Numbered from the stretch's first letter, positions 41,395 through 52,368 are shown. The stretch is 64,000 nucleotides of DNA from JACCTU01 sp963798985 (GCA_963798985.1 CAWCVL010000006.1:32824-96823); one strand, 5' to 3'. Numbers and translations: made by a program. The notes: generated from the sequence alone by a model not told the origin.

Positions 41395-41938
41395 TCGGCG
41401 TGCTCGTCTCCGGCGAGGGCTCGAACCTCCAGGCGCTGATCGACGAAGGGCTGCCGATCGCCGCGGTGGCGTCGAACCGGCGCGGACGCTCCGCGCGCTC
41501 GCGCGCGCCGAGGCCGCGGGGATCCCGACGGCCGTCTTCCCGCTCGACGAGCTACGCGAGCCGCGAGGAGCGCGACGAGGCGATGGCCGACTGGCTCGTC
41601 GGGCGCGGAGTCGCGCTGGGTCGTGCTCGCGGGCTACATGCACCTGCTGCGGCCGTCGTTTCTCGACCGGTTCCCCGAGCGCGTGATCAACGTGCACCCC
41701 GCACTGCTGCCGCAGTTCCCGGGCACGCACGCGATCGAGGACGCGCTCGCGGCGGGCGTGCACGGAGACCGGCGCGACGGTGCACTACGTCGACGAGGGC
41801 GTCGACACCGGGCCCGTGATCGTCCAGGAGCGAGTCGCGGTGCAGGAAGGCGACACGGTCGACACGCTGCGCGCGCGCATCCAGGCCGTCGAGCACGAGC
41901 TGCTGCCGAAGGTGGTGAGGGAGCTGTGCGCGCGCTGA
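41391..41938 (+). CDS. purN: GAR transformylase (several frameshifts)
   Basis: About 180 residues after correction. Transfers formyl from 10-formyltetrahydrofolate to GAR. Motifs are IGVLVSGEGSNLQALIDEG, LAGYMHLLRPSFLDRFPERV, the catalytic INVHPALLPQFPGTHA and HYVDEGVDTGPVIVQ with the active-site Asp. It overlaps purM and purH at either end (GTGA and a 13-bp overlap). Confidence 0.92.
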
Positions 41939-43476
41939 TCTCGGTCCACGACAAGACGGGCCTCGACGAGCTCGCGCGCGGGCTCGCGGAGCTCGGCTGC
42001 GAGCTCGTCGCGAGCGGCGGCACCGCCGCGCTTCATCGAGGAGCTCGGGCTCACGGTCGACCGGGTCGAGGACGTGACGGCCGCGCCCGAGATGCTCGGC
42101 GGGCGCGTGAAGACACTGCACCCGCGCATCCACGCGGGGATCCTCGCGCGCCGCGACCGCGCGGACGACGTCGGCGACGCTCGAGGAGCACGAGATCCTG
42201 CCGTTCGACCTCGTCGTCGTGAACCTCTATCCGTTCGAGCAGGTCGCCGCCCGCCACGGCGTGCGCGAGGAGGAGGCCGTCGAGATGATCGACGTCGGCG
42301 GGCCCTCGATGCTGCGCGCGGCGGCGAAGAACTTCGCCCACGTCGCGCCCGTCTGCCGTCCCGAGCAGTACGCCGCCGTCCTCGCCGAGCTGCGCGAGCA
42401 CGGCGAGCTCTCGCTCGAGACGCGCCGCAGGCTCGCGACCGAGGCGTTCTCGACCACTGCGGCCTACGAGGCGGCGATCGCGCGCTGGTTCGCCGACGTC
42501 GAGGCGTTCCCGGAGCAGATCGTCCCGTCCGTTCACGAAGGTGCTCGACCTCGTCGTACGGCGAGAACCCGCACCAGCGCGCCGCGTTCTACGCGGAGGC
42601 CGGCGCGCGCGTGCACCTGCTCTCGCGCGTCGAGCAGCTGCACGGGAAGGAGCTCTCGTACAACAACCTCAACGACCTCTCCGCCGCGCGGCTGCTCGCG
42701 GCGAGTTCACGCTTCCGGCCTGCGTGATCGTCAAGCACGCGAACCCATGCGGCGTCGCGCTCGCGGCGACGATCGAGGAGGCCTACGCCAAGGCGCTCGC
42801 GTCCGACCCGACCTCGGCCTACGGCGGCGTCGTCGTGCTCAACCGGCCGGTCGCGGCCGAGCTCGGCGCGGCGCTCGCGAAGCAGTTCGTCGAGGTGCTG
42901 CTCGCGCCCGGCTACGACGAGCGGCGCGCTCGAGGCGCTGAGCGTGAAGCAGGGGACGCGCGATCCTCGCTCGACTCGCGAGCGCCGGCGGCCGGACCGC
43001 GGCGAGCAGGACTACAAGCGCGTGCTCGGCGGTTTGCTCGTCCAGGACCGCGACCTCGACGTCGAGGACCGCGAGGGGATGGAGTTCGTGTGCGGGACGC
43101 CGACCGAGGAGCAGTGGGGCGACCTGCTGTTCGCGTGGCGCGTGTGCAAGCACGTCGACCTCGAACGCGATCGTGCTGGCGAAGGAGCTGCAGACCGTCG
43201 GCATCGGCGCCGGGCCAGCAGTCGCGCGTCGACGCTGTGCGGCTCGCGATCGAGAAGGCGCGCGAGCACGGGCACGACCTGACCGGCGCCGCGCTCGCCT
43301 CGGACGCGTTCTTCCCGTTCGCCGACGGGCCGCAGCTCGCGCTCGACGGCGGGCGTCGACGCGGTGATCGCCAGCCGGGCGGCTCGAAGCGCGACGACGA
43401 GGTCGTCGCGGCTGGCCGACGGCGCGCGCGGGCGCGGTGATGGTCTTCACCGGCCGCCGCCACTTCCGCGCACTAG
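41926..43476 (+). CDS. purH: Bifunctional AICAR transformylase/IMP cyclohydrolase (many frameshifts)
   Basis: About 512 residues after correction. The N-terminal IMP cyclohydrolase domain has ALISVHDKTGLDELARGL, LVASGGTAA, GGRVKTLHPRIHAGIL and YPFEQVAARHG. The C-terminal transformylase domain has VIVKHANPCGVALAATIEEA and MVFTGRRHFR at the end. The stop is the TAG at 43474 if the extra G before it is removed. Last gene of the purL-F and purM-N-H block, completing IMP synthesis. Confidence 0.92.
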
Positions 43477-43539
43477 GCCACGTCCGGCGTCGCACGTGCC
43501 GGCGCGCCGCTAGCTGCTCTGTCTCGCCGACCCGGCGGT

Positions 43540-43545
43540 TACGCT
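43540..43545 (+). promoter_or_regulatory. -10 element of leaderless cystathionine beta-synthase gene
   Basis: TACGCT lies 8 nt before the GTG at 43554 with no Shine-Dalgarno. Confidence 0.4.
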
Positions 43546-43553
43546 TCGCCCGC

Positions 43554-44975
43554 GTGGCGCGCGAGTACCCCACCGTCCTCGACCTCGTCGGCGACACGCC
43601 GATCGTCCGCCTCGACCGGATCTCGCGCGACGTCCCCGGGCGACGATCCTCGCGAAGCTCGAGTACCTGAACCCGGGCGGCTCGGTCAAGGACCGGATCG
43701 GGCTCGCGATGATCGAGGCGGCCGAGCGCGAAGGCAAGCTGAAGCCCGGCGGGACGATCGTCGAGCCGACCTCGGGCAACACCGGCGTCGGCCTCGCGAT
43801 CGCGGCGGCGCTGAAGGGCTACCGCTGCATCTTCGTGATGCCGGACAAGATGAGCCAGGAGAAGATCTCGATGCTGCGCGCGTACGGCGCCGAGGTCGTG
43901 ATCACGCCGACGGCGGTCGAGCGCCGACTCGCCGGAGTCGCTACTACTCGGTCTCGTCGCGCCTCGCGGAGGAGATCCCCGGCGGCTTCAAGCCCGACCA
44001 GTACTCGAACATGTCGAACCCCGAGGCGCACTACCCGATGACCGGCGCCCGAGATCTGGGAGCAGACCGACGGCGGCGACATCGACGCGCTCGTGATCTC
44101 GGTCGGCACCGGCGGCACGATCTCCGGCGTCGGCCGCTACTTCAAGGAGCGCAAGCCGGAGGTGCTGATCGTCGGCGCCGACCCCGAGGGCTCGGTCTAC
44201 ACCGCGAAGGACGACGGCGACCTCCACCCGTACCTCGTCGAGGGGATCGGCAAGGACACGTGGCCGAAGACGATGGACCCCGACGTCGTCGACGAGTGGG
44301 TGCGCGTCTCGGACCGCGACTCGTTCCTCGACCGCGCGGCGGCTCGCGCGCGAGGAGGGCCTGCTCGTCGGCGGCTCGGGCGGCTCGACCGTCTGGGCCG
44401 CGATCGAGGTCGCGAAGCGGCTCGGCGCCGGACGCGACGGATCCTGACGATGATCCCCGACTCGGGCCGCTCCTACATGTCGAAGTTCTACGACGACAAC
44501 TGGATGCTCGAGCACGGCTTCGTCGAGCGGCGAGCGCCGCGCGCCGACCGTCGACGAGCTGCTCCGCTCGAAGACGCGTCGAGGAGGCCGACGTGCCGCA
44601 GCTCGTGACGATCTCGGCGCACCAGAAGGTCGGCGAGGCGATCGACGCGATGCAGCGCTACTCGATCTCGCAGCTCGCGGTCGTGCGCGACGGCGCAGGT
44701 CGACTCGCTCGCCGACGTGATCGGCTCGCTCCAGGACCGCGACCTGCTCGACCGCGTCTTCAAGAACCCGGACGCGCTGCACGAGGACGTCGCGAACGCG
44801 ATGCAGCCGCCGCTCCCGGCGGTCGACGTGGGCGACTCGCTCGACGAGGTCTTCGCGACGCTCACCGGCCGGACGAACGCGGTCGTCGTCGCGCGCGCGG
44901 GAAGCCCGTCGGCGTGCTGACGCGCTCCGACCTGCTCGAGTACCTCGCGCACAACCGCTGGCAAGCGCGTGCTAG
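43554..44975 (+). CDS. Cystathionine beta-synthase with CBS pair (many frameshifts)
   Basis: About 465 residues after correction. The PLP domain (1-320) has LDLVGDTPIVRLDRIS, the lysine-bearing LEYLNPGGSVKDRIG, EPTSGNTGVGLAIAAALKG, VISVGTGGTISGVGRYFK and SGRSYMSKFYDDNWM. Two CBS domains follow (VPQLVTISAHQKVGEAIDAM, then PLPAVDVGDSLDEVFATLTG and GVLTRSDLLEYL). It condenses serine or acetylserine with homocysteine. A cystathionine gamma-lyase type gene lies about 3 kb downstream, completing reverse transsulfuration. Confidence 0.88.
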
Positions 44976-44980
44976 CGCGC

Positions 44981-45582
44981 TCAGCGCTGGAGACCGGCGT
45001 AGCGTGATGCCGGCTTCCGGGCACCTGCTGCACGTCGGCGCCCTCGCGTGAAGAGGCCGTCCCGCGAGAGCAGGAAGAGCTCCGGGACGATCTCCGCGCG
45101 GATCTCGCCCTGCGCGTAGACGCGCACGATCGAGCTCTGCGAGACGACGACCGCGACCGCGCGGTTCGTCTTCGTGATCGACGCGGCTGCGGCGTGACGC
45201 GTTCCGAGCCCGGGCAGCAGCTGACGTCGACGGGTCGACCGAGATGTAGCGCGCGGCCGAGACGAAGGTCCCCTGCTTGTTCACGACGAACGCGCCGTCG
45301 AGCTGCGCGAGCTCCTTGACCGTCTCGCGGAACTCCGGCAGCCGCACGTCCAGCAGCTCGTCGGCGTGCCCGTAGAGCGGATCGAGGAGGAGCGACTGCG
45401 ACTGGTCGAGCACCGCCTCGACGTCGCCGATCACGAAGAGCGTTCCGATCTTCCGGCCCTCGCGGCCCTCGCGGGCGAGCTCGACCGCGAGCTGGACGAC
45501 GTGCTCGAGGGTCTCGCGCATCGCCGCTGCGCAGCGCGCTGTTCGCGGCGACAGGGCCGAAGATCCGCTCGAGGTCGGTCAT
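44981..45582 (-). CDS. DacZ-type diadenylate cyclase domain protein (several frameshifts)
   Basis: About 195 residues after correction. MTDLERIFGPVAANSALR, then GRKIGTLFVIGDVEAVLDQS, the catalytic DGA in LDGAFVVNKQGTFVSAARYI, and LLPGLGTRHAAAASITKTN-type GTRH motif followed by RAVAVVVSQSSIVRVYAQGE. This layout fits the DacZ subgroup of DAC domains, which make cyclic di-AMP from two ATP. The residue after the GTRH histidine is Ala rather than the usual Arg of the RHR motif, so activity should not be assumed. Exact C-terminus unclear. ATG overlaps the upstream methyltransferase stop. Confidence 0.7.
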
Positions 45583-46249
45583 ACGGGTTGAAACGACGCC
45601 TCGCCGCCGCGGCATTCCGACCAAGCGGAAACCGAGCGCCGTGATCGCGCCCATCGACACAGCGACTCCTCGAGCTCGGCGCTCGCGACGCCGTCGAGGT
45701 AGCGCCAGAGGTAGGGCACGTCCTCGTACGAGCGCTCCTCGAAGCGGCGCCGGAGCGCCGCCAGGAGCGGACGTCCGAAGGCGAGACCGAGACGTGATGC
45801 TGCTCCCACTCCGCCGCGCTCGGGCCGCGTCGCTCGGGCGACCTGCCGCGGCGAGGATCAGGCGCTCGGCCCTCGTACCAGGCCGCGGTCACCTCGTCGA
45901 GCCGGTCGGGCGCCGAACTCGTCGAGCACGAACGGCCCGCCGCCCTCGAGCGCCCGCGCGACGCGGTCGAGGTTCGGCTCGAGGCTCTCGCCCATGTGGT
46001 GGAAGACACCGCGCTCGCGACGACCGCGTCGAAGCGCGCGTCGTCCTCGAGCTCCTCGAGCTTGATCCGCCGGAAGATCGGCCCGTCGGGGGCGGCCGGA
46101 TCGATCGCGGTGACCTCGTAGCCGGCTGCGTCGAGCGCGAGCGCGAGCTTCCCGCTGGCCGCACCCGACCTCGAGCACCCGCGCCGGGCGCGCGGGCAGA
46201 TGCGTTAGAACGAACTCGATGAGCGGAGACCACGGGGGTCGAGGTTACG
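45579..46249 (-). CDS. Class I SAM-dependent methyltransferase (many frameshifts)
   Basis: About 220 residues after correction. LIEFVLTHLPARPARVLEVG and CG give the SAM-binding motif I (VLEVGCG), followed by AAGYEVTAIDPAAPDGPIFR, VFHHMGESLEPNLDRVARAL and FVLDEFG. C-terminal helices include YEDVPYLWRYLDGVASAELE. The substrate is unknown. The stop overlaps the diadenylate cyclase ATG (ATGA). The start overlaps head-to-head with the AlkX-like gene, so the 5' boundary is approximate. Confidence 0.68.
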
Positions 46250-47222
46250 CGTGACGAGGCGCGGCGGATCGCCGTCCGCGCGCAGCTGCTCGACGGCTCG
46301 GCGACGAACGTCCTCGACACGGTGCGGCGGCTCCGCTATCCTCCAGCTCGACCCGATCTCGACCGTCGCGCCGCCGCAGCACCTCGTGCTCTTCAGCCGG
46401 CTCGGGCGCGCGCTACGACCGGGCCGAGCTCGACCGGCTGCTCTGGGACGAGCGGAAGCTGATCGAGTGGCGCGCGTTCCTCTGGCCCGGCCGAGGACCT
46501 GCCCGTCCTGCGGGCGCGGATGCGGCGGCGGATCGCGCGCGCGGGCTGGAGTACATCAAGGAGAACGCCGCGTTCCGGCGCTACGTCCTGCGCGAGCTCG
46601 ATCGGCGCGGCCCGCTCCTGTCGCGCGAGATCGAGACGCACTCGAGCATGGACCTCGATCGGCACGACTGGTGGGGCACGCGGAAGGTGGGGCTGATGCT
46701 CGAGGTGCTCGCGGCGCGAGGCGAGGTCGCCGTCGTGGGCCGCCGCGGGAAGCAGCGCGTGTGGGACCTCGCCGAGCGGTGGTACCCGGAGTCGGAGACG
46801 CTCACGTGGCCGGAGGCCGAGAAGCGAGTGCCGAGGAGCGCCGCTAGCGCGCGCTGGGCGTCGTGCGCGACAAGCGGACGGACCGGTGGCTCGCGCACCC
46901 GAAGCGACGGACGGCCCCGTGCCGGACCGCGCGACCCTGCTCTCGCCCTTCGACCGCCTGATCCACGACCGCGAGCGCGCCGAGGCGCTCTGGGACTTCT
47001 TCTACCGGCTCGAGATGTACGTGCCGAAGGCGAAGCGCGAGCACGGCTACTACGTGCTGCCGCTGCTCGTCGGCGACCGGCTCGTGGGCAGGGCCGAGCC
47101 CGTCTTCGACGCGAAGTCCAAGACGCTGCGCGTCCTCGGCGCCTGGGGCGACACCGATCGCCTCGCCCGAGGCGCTCGACGACCTCGCGGCCTGGCTCGG
47201 GGCGGAGCGTGTCGAAGGCTGA
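46219..47222 (+). CDS. YcaQ/AlkX-like winged-helix DNA glycosylase (several frameshifts)
   Basis: About 330 residues after correction. The HTH_42 family pattern is clear: EARRIAVRAQLLDG, VRRLRYLQLDPISTVAPPQH, ERKLIEWRAFLWPAEDLPVL, WWGTRKVGLMLEVLAARGEV, PDRATLLSPFDRLIHDRERA and VGRAEPVFDAKSKTLRVLGA. The catalytic position reads QLD, the QxD form of the AlkX/YQL branch rather than QxQ of AlkZ. Family members excise alkylated or crosslinked bases. ATG at 46219 needs one G removed from a run of five. Confidence 0.75.
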
Positions 47223-47294
47223 CCGTTTGCCGTCGCAAGCGCCGGGTACCTGACCGCCGTCCTAGCAGGTCAATCGAGTTGAAAGGGAGGGGTC

Positions 47295-47650
47295 ATGTCG
47301 ACGACCGACCTGTGGACCTACCGCGACAGCGCGCTGATCGGAAACGCGCTGGTCGGCCTCGACGTCGAAGCGACCGACGGCGAGATCGGCAAGGTGGACG
47401 AGGCGACCGACGACGCGGGCACGAGCAGCATCGTGGTCGACACCGGCACGTGGATCCTCGGCAAGAAGGTGCTGCTGCCGGCCGGCGTGATCGACCGCGT
47501 CGACCTCGACGAGGAGAAGGTGTACGTGAACCGCACGAAGGACGAGATCAAGAACGCGCCCGAGTACGACGAGTCGACGCGGAGCCGACGAGGACTACCG
47601 CGCGGAGCTCGGCGCGTACTACGGCGACGACACGCGAGGGGAGCGACTGA
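47295..47650 (+). CDS. PRC-barrel domain protein (frameshifted C-terminus)
   Basis: About 117 residues after correction. Strong GGGAGGGG ribosome-binding site before the ATG. The PRC-barrel is in residues 10-85: ALIGNALVGLDVEATDGEIG, SSIVVDTGTWILGKKVLLPA and VIDRVDLDEEKVYVNRTKDE. C-terminus EDYRAELGAYYGDD. PRC-barrel proteins occur in RNA processing and stress or photosynthetic complexes, and no role can be given here. Its stop overlaps the next ATG (TGATG). Confidence 0.8.
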
Positions 47651-47965
47651 TGGACGCCTGGGTCTGGATCCTGCTGATCGTCGTCGCGGTCCTCGTCGTC
47701 GCGGCGCATCGTCGCCTCGACCGAGCCGCAAGCCGCCGCAGTCGAGTCGCGGCGCGAGCGAGGCGGGCGTCCTCCGCGACCGCGGCGTGCGGTGCGCGAG
47801 GAGCAGGCGTGACCCGCGCGGAGCAAGAGGCACAGCGCGAAGCCGAGGAGGCACGCCGCCGCCAGGCGCTCGCCGACCAGCGCGCCGACGAGGCTCGCCG
47901 CGAACGCGAAGCGGCTCAGGCGACGGCCCAGCGCGCCGACGAGCGTCGACCCGGACGTGCGCTGA
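47650..47965 (+). CDS. Small membrane-anchored coiled-coil protein (frameshifted)
   Basis: About 102 residues after correction. One N-terminal membrane helix (WVWILLIVVAVLVVAA) is followed by an Ala/Arg/Glu-rich region (EEARRRQALADQRADEARRE) that predicts a long coiled coil. The arrangement resembles small envelope-stress-associated proteins. Translationally coupled to the PRC-barrel gene, so the two probably act together. The family is not recognised. Confidence 0.55.
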
Positions 47966-48009
47966 GCGACCGAGCGGCGTCCCGCCTGCCCGGCGCGGGC
48001 GCCGCTCTC

Positions 48010-48015
48010 TACAAT
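48010..48015 (+). promoter_or_regulatory. -10 element of leaderless cystathionine gamma-lyase gene
   Basis: TACAAT, a near-consensus -10, lies exactly 6 nt before the GTG at 48022 with no Shine-Dalgarno. Confidence 0.55.
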
Positions 48016-48021
48016 CGACAC

Positions 48022-49174
48022 GTGGACTTCGAGACACGCGCGATCCACGAGGGGCAGGAGCCGGATCCGGCGACCGGCGCCGCGATCGTGCCGATCTACC
48101 AGACCTCCACGTACGTCCAGGAGGCGGTCGGCGAGCACAAGGGCTACGACTACTCGCGCGGTGCGAACCCGACGCGCACGGCGCTGCAGCTGTGCCTCGC
48201 CTCGCTCGAAGGGCGCCGAGCACGGGATCGCGTTCTCGTCGGGCCTCGGCGCGACGACGACGCTGATGCACCTGCTGAACCCGGGCGACCGCACCGTGCT
48301 GATCGCCGACGTCTACGGCGGCGTCTACCGGATGACGTCGCAGGTGTACGAGCCGAAGGGCTACCTCTTCGACTACCTCCCCGCCGAGGAGTTCGGCAAC
48401 CTCCGCGAGCATCTCGACGAGAAACACGCGAATGGTCTGGATCGAGACGCCGTCGAACCCGATGCTGAACATCGTCGACATCGCCGCCGCCGCGGAGGCC
48501 GCGCACGAGGTCGGCGCGATCCTCGTCGTCGACAACACCTTCGCTTCGCCGTATCTCCAGCAGCCGCTGTCGCTCGGCGCCGACGCCGTCGTCCACTCGA
48601 CGACGAAGTACCTCGGCGGACACTCCGACGTCATCGGTGGCTTCGTCGCCACGAACGACCCGACGATCGCCGAGCGTCTCTACTTCCTGCAGAAGTCGCT
48701 CGGAGCGGTACCCGGCCCGTTCGACTGCTGGCTCGTGCTGCGCGGGGTCAAGACGCTCGCGGTCCGAATGCGCAAGCACTGCGAGAACGCGCACGCGATC
48801 GCCGCGTACCTCGAACGCCACCCGCTGCGTCGAGCGCGTGCTCTATCCCGGGCTGCCGACCCACCCCGGCCACGAGATCGCCGCGCGCCAGATGCGCGAC
48901 TTCGGCGGGATGATCTCGATCCTCGTCGGCTCCGAGAAGGAAGCCGTCGACATCGTCGGGCCGGACGAAGCTGTTCCAGCTCGCGGAGTCGCTCGGCGGC
49001 GTCGAGAGTCTCATCGAGCACCCGGCCCGGATGACCCACGCGTCGACCGCCGACGCGCCGTTCGCCGCGCCGCGGAACCTGATCCGGCTGAGCGTCGGGA
49101 TCGAGTCGGCCGAAGACCTGATCGAAGACCTCGAGCTCGCGCTCGTACGCTCCACGGCGGCCGCCGGCGCGTGA
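48022..49174 (+). CDS. Cys/Met metabolism PLP enzyme, cystathionine gamma-lyase/synthase type (several frameshifts)
   Basis: About 382 residues after correction. FETRAIHEGQEPDPATGA, VPIYQTSTYVQEAVG, YDYSRGANPTRTALQ, IETPSNPMLNIVDI, ILVVDNTFASPYLQQPLSLG and the Schiff-base lysine in VVHSTTKYLGGHSDVIGG. The C-terminus has NLIRLSVGIESAEDLIEDLE. Could be MetB, MetC or CGL; with the CBS gene nearby, cystathionine gamma-lyase is the likelier call. The stop overlaps the next GTG. Confidence 0.87.
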
Positions 49175-50060
49175 GCGCCGCGGTCGCGCCGATCGACCTC
49201 CACCATCAGGGCGTCGAGCGCGTGATCGGCTCGTACCTCGTCGAGACGAGCGACGGGCTGGCGGTGTTCGACTGCGGGCCGACGTCGGCGCTCCCCGCGC
49301 TCGAGGCCGGTCTGCGCGAGCGCGGCGTCGAGCTCGCCGACGTACGGCATCTCCTGCTCTCGCACATCCACCTCGACCACGCCGGCGCGGCCGGGACGAT
49401 CGTCCGCGAGCACCCGCACGTCCAGGTGCACGTCTCGGCGATCGGCGCACCGCACCTCGTCGATCCATCGCGGCTCGAGGCGAGCGCGCGCGGCTGTACG
49501 GCGACGTCGTTCGACGAGCTCTGGGGCGAGCTCGTTCCCGTTCCGGAGGAGAACATCCGCATCGTCGGCGACCGAGGTCGTCGGTCTCGAGTGCTTCGCG
49601 ACGCCCGGCCACGCGTCGCACCACGTGTGCTTCGCGCACGAGGACGGCACGCTCTACGCCGGCGATGCGGCCGGAGTCCGGATCGCGCCGAGCCGGCTCG
49701 TCATGCCGCCGACGCCACCGCCCGACGTCGACGTCGACCGCGTGGTACGCGACGCTCGACGAGCTCGAGCGCCGGGCGCCGAAGCGGCATCGCGCTCGTG
49801 CACTTCGGCGTCTTCGACGACGTCGCGCGCCATCTGAGCGAGCTCCGCGAGCCGCCTGGGCGAGTGGGAGCAGATCGTCGAGGGCGGCGCGACCCAGGAC
49901 GAGTTCGTCGAGCGCGGCGCACGCGGGTCTCGGCGAGCTCGACGACGACGATCTGCAGGCGGTCGAGCGCGCGATGCCGATGTGGCAGTCCTACGCCGGG
50001 CTGAAGCGCTGGGTCGAGAAGGTCAAGCCCAGCCGGTCACCAGCCACCGCTTCCGCATGA
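49171..50060 (+). CDS. Metallo-beta-lactamase-fold hydrolase (several frameshifts)
   Basis: About 290 residues after correction. The metal site HIHLDHAG is in LLLSHIHLDHAGAAGTIV, with upstream YLVETSDGLAVFDCGPTSAL and downstream ECFATPGHASHHVCFAHEDG and LYAGDAAGVRIAPS. C-terminal helices finish with MPMWQSYAGLKRWVEKV. Probably a hydrolase of a thioester, lactone or related substrate. The end overlaps the convergent MATE gene by about 38 bp. Confidence 0.8.
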
Positions 50061-51334
50061 AGCGGACGCCGAGCGCCACGAGGCGCACGCAGATCAGCAC
50101 GAACAGCGCCGACCAGACGCCGACGATCCCCCAGTCGTAGTGGAGCGCGGCGAGCGCGACCGAGACCCCGGCGGCCATCGCGACGAGCATCGACCACATC
50201 AGGTAGCGCGCGTCGCCGGCGCCGATCAGGATCCCGTCGAGCGCGAACACCGCGCCGTTCAGCGGCTGCATCAGCGCGAAGATCGGCCAGAGCTCGTGCG
50301 CCTGCTCGAGCACGGCGGGGTCGCTCGTGAAGATCCGCGGCAGGACGTCCTCGAGCGCGAGCATCAGCGCCCCGAAGCCGAGCCCGAGGTAGACCGTCAT
50401 CACGATCATCCGCGCGCTCGCCGCGAACGCGCCGTCAGCGTCGCCCGCGCCGAGCATCCGCCCGACGATCACCTGGCCCGCGATCGCGACCGAGTCGAGC
50501 AGGAGCGCGAGGAAGAACCAGAGCTGGATCGCGATCTGGTGCGCGCCGAGCGCGGCGTCGCCGAAGCGAGCCGCGGCCGCGCCCGCGACCAGGAACGACG
50601 CGTAGAGCGCCGCCGTCCGCACGAACAGGTGCCGGCCGACGACGAGCAGCCTGCCGCAGGAGATCCGGGCGGAAGCCGAACCGCCCGCGCGTCACGCGCA
50701 GCATCCAGACGAGGAACGCGAGGCCCATCCCGGCCTGCGAGATCGCCGTGCCTGCAGCCGAGCCCTGGATCCCCCAGCCGAAGCCGTAGACGAAGAGCGT
50801 GACGAGCACGATGTTCACGCCGTTCGCGACGACCTCGATCAGGAGCGGCGTGCGGAGGTCGGAGATCCCGCGGAAGTAGCCCTGCCCGCCGAGCAGGAGG
50901 AACGAGAACGGCAGCCCGATCACCGCGATCTGCAGGTACTGGACCGCGTACTCCGCCGTCTGCCCGTCGACGCCGATCAGCTCGACGATCGGCTCCGCGG
51001 CGAGCCCGAGCGCGACCGCGACCGCCGTCCCGAGCGCGAACGAGAGCCAGAACGCCTGCGCGCCGAGCCGGTCCGCGGTCTCCCGCGCGCCCGCGCCCAC
51101 CGCGCGGGTGACCTGCGAGGTCGTGCCGTACGCGAGGAAGTTGAACATCGCGAAGACGCCGCCGAGGACGAGCCCCGCGGCTCCGAGCGCCGCGAGCTGG
51201 GGCGTCCCCAGATGGCCGACGATCGCGGTGTCGACCAGCACGAACGTCGGCTGTGCCGCAAGCGCCCCGAGCGCGAGGACAGCGAGGCGCAGGATCTCCC
51301 GGTCGTGCGGCGAGCGCCGCAGTGCGGCGATCAC
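50023..51334 (-). CDS. MATE family efflux transporter (one frameshift)
   Basis: 436 residues after removing one extra base near 50651. Twelve hydrophobic segments in two similar halves. MATE features include LVDTAIVGHLGTPQLAALGA, FLAYGTTSQVTRAVGAG and, in the second half, QVIVGRMLGAGDADGAFAAS. It exports cations or drugs using Na+ or H+ gradients. GTG start overlaps the stop of the glycosyltransferase gene. Confidence 0.9.
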
Positions 51335-52368
51335 TCGATCATCGTGCGGTACGCGGCCACGTAGTCGGCGACCATCCGGTCGGGCGCGAAGCGCTCCTCG
51401 GCGAACCGGCGGCAGACGAGCGGCTCGAGCCGGTCAGCCTCTTCGATCGCAGCCGCCATCTCGCGGTAGTGGTCGACGATGATCCCGGAGCGGCCGTGCT
51501 CGATCACCTCGGGGACGGCGCCGTGACGCGTGGCGATCACCGGCGTCCCGCACGCCATCGACTCGATCATCACCAGCCCGAAAGGCTCTTCCCACTCGAT
51601 CGGGAAGAGGGTTGCGCGCGCATCCTGGAGCAACTCGACCTTTTGGCCGTGATTGACCTCGCCGAGGAACTCGATTCCGTGCGCCGGGCCGAGGTGCGGC
51701 TCGACGAACTCGGAGAAGTACTCGATCTCCTTCGGCTCGCGGCACTTCCCGGCGATCTTGAGCGGCAGTCCCGCCTGCATCGCGACCGCGACCGCCCGAT
51801 GCGCGCCCTTGTCGGGGCTCATCCGGCCGACGAAGAGCAGGTAGTCGCCTCGGTGCGGGTTGCAGGGGTACACGGAGAGGTCGAGCGCGTTCGGACAGTT
51901 CGCGACCCAGTTCAGGTTCGGCTTCGGCTTGCGCTGGTTGAGCGAGATCGAGATCAGCCCGACGTTCGGCGAAACCTTCGCGATCGACTCGTAGAGCGCT
52001 CCGGGCTCGCCGGTGAGCGGCCCGTGCACCGTGTGCACCACCGGAGTCGGCACCGCCCCGCCGATCGTCGCCGAGGGCGGGCCGGAGTGGTCGTTGATCA
52101 CGTCGAACTGGTCGTAGCGCTCGTAGCACGAGATGACGTGCTGCAGCTCCCAGAACGTGCGGCCGATCAGCTCGCTCGGCGCGGTCTCGAACACGGCATG
52201 GAGCTTCGCGCGCGTCTGTGAGTCGCCGGACGCGAACAGCGTGACGTCGTGGCCGGCGTCGGCGAGGCCGTCTGCGAGCAGCGAGACGACCCACTCGATT
52301 CCGCCGTAGCCGGTCGGTGGCACGGCGAACCACGGCGGCGCGAGCACCGCGACCCGCAGCTTCTCCAC
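51331..52368 (-). CDS. GT4-family glycosyltransferase
   Basis: 345 residues. A GT-B fold: N-terminal LRVAVLAPPWFAVPPTGYGG and HDVTLFASGDS, then VHGPLTGEPGALYESIA. The C-terminal nucleotide-sugar site is LLFVGRMSPDKGAHRAVAVA, PIEWEEPFGLVMIESMACGT with the Glu-rich E-x7-E motif, and PVIATRHGAVPEVI. No frameshift. The GTG start overlaps the stop of the debranching-enzyme gene by one base. Context suggests glycogen or trehalose-type sugar metabolism. Confidence 0.88.
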   Translation of the reverse strand: MEKLRVAVLAPPWFAVPPTGYGGIEWVVSLLADGLADAGHDVTLFASGDSQTRAKLHAVFETAPSELIGRTFWELQHVISCYERYDQFDVINDHSGPPSATIGGAVPTPVVHTVHGPLTGEPGALYESIAKVSPNVGLISISLNQRKPKPNLNWVANCPNALDLSVYPCNPHRGDYLLFVGRMSPDKGAHRAVAVAMQAGLPLKIAGKCREPKEIEYFSEFVEPHLGPAHGIEFLGEVNHGQKVELLQDARATLFPIEWEEPFGLVMIESMACGTPVIATRHGAVPEVIEHGRSGIIVDHYREMAAAIEEADRLEPLVCRRFAEERFAPDRMVADYVAAYRTMIE

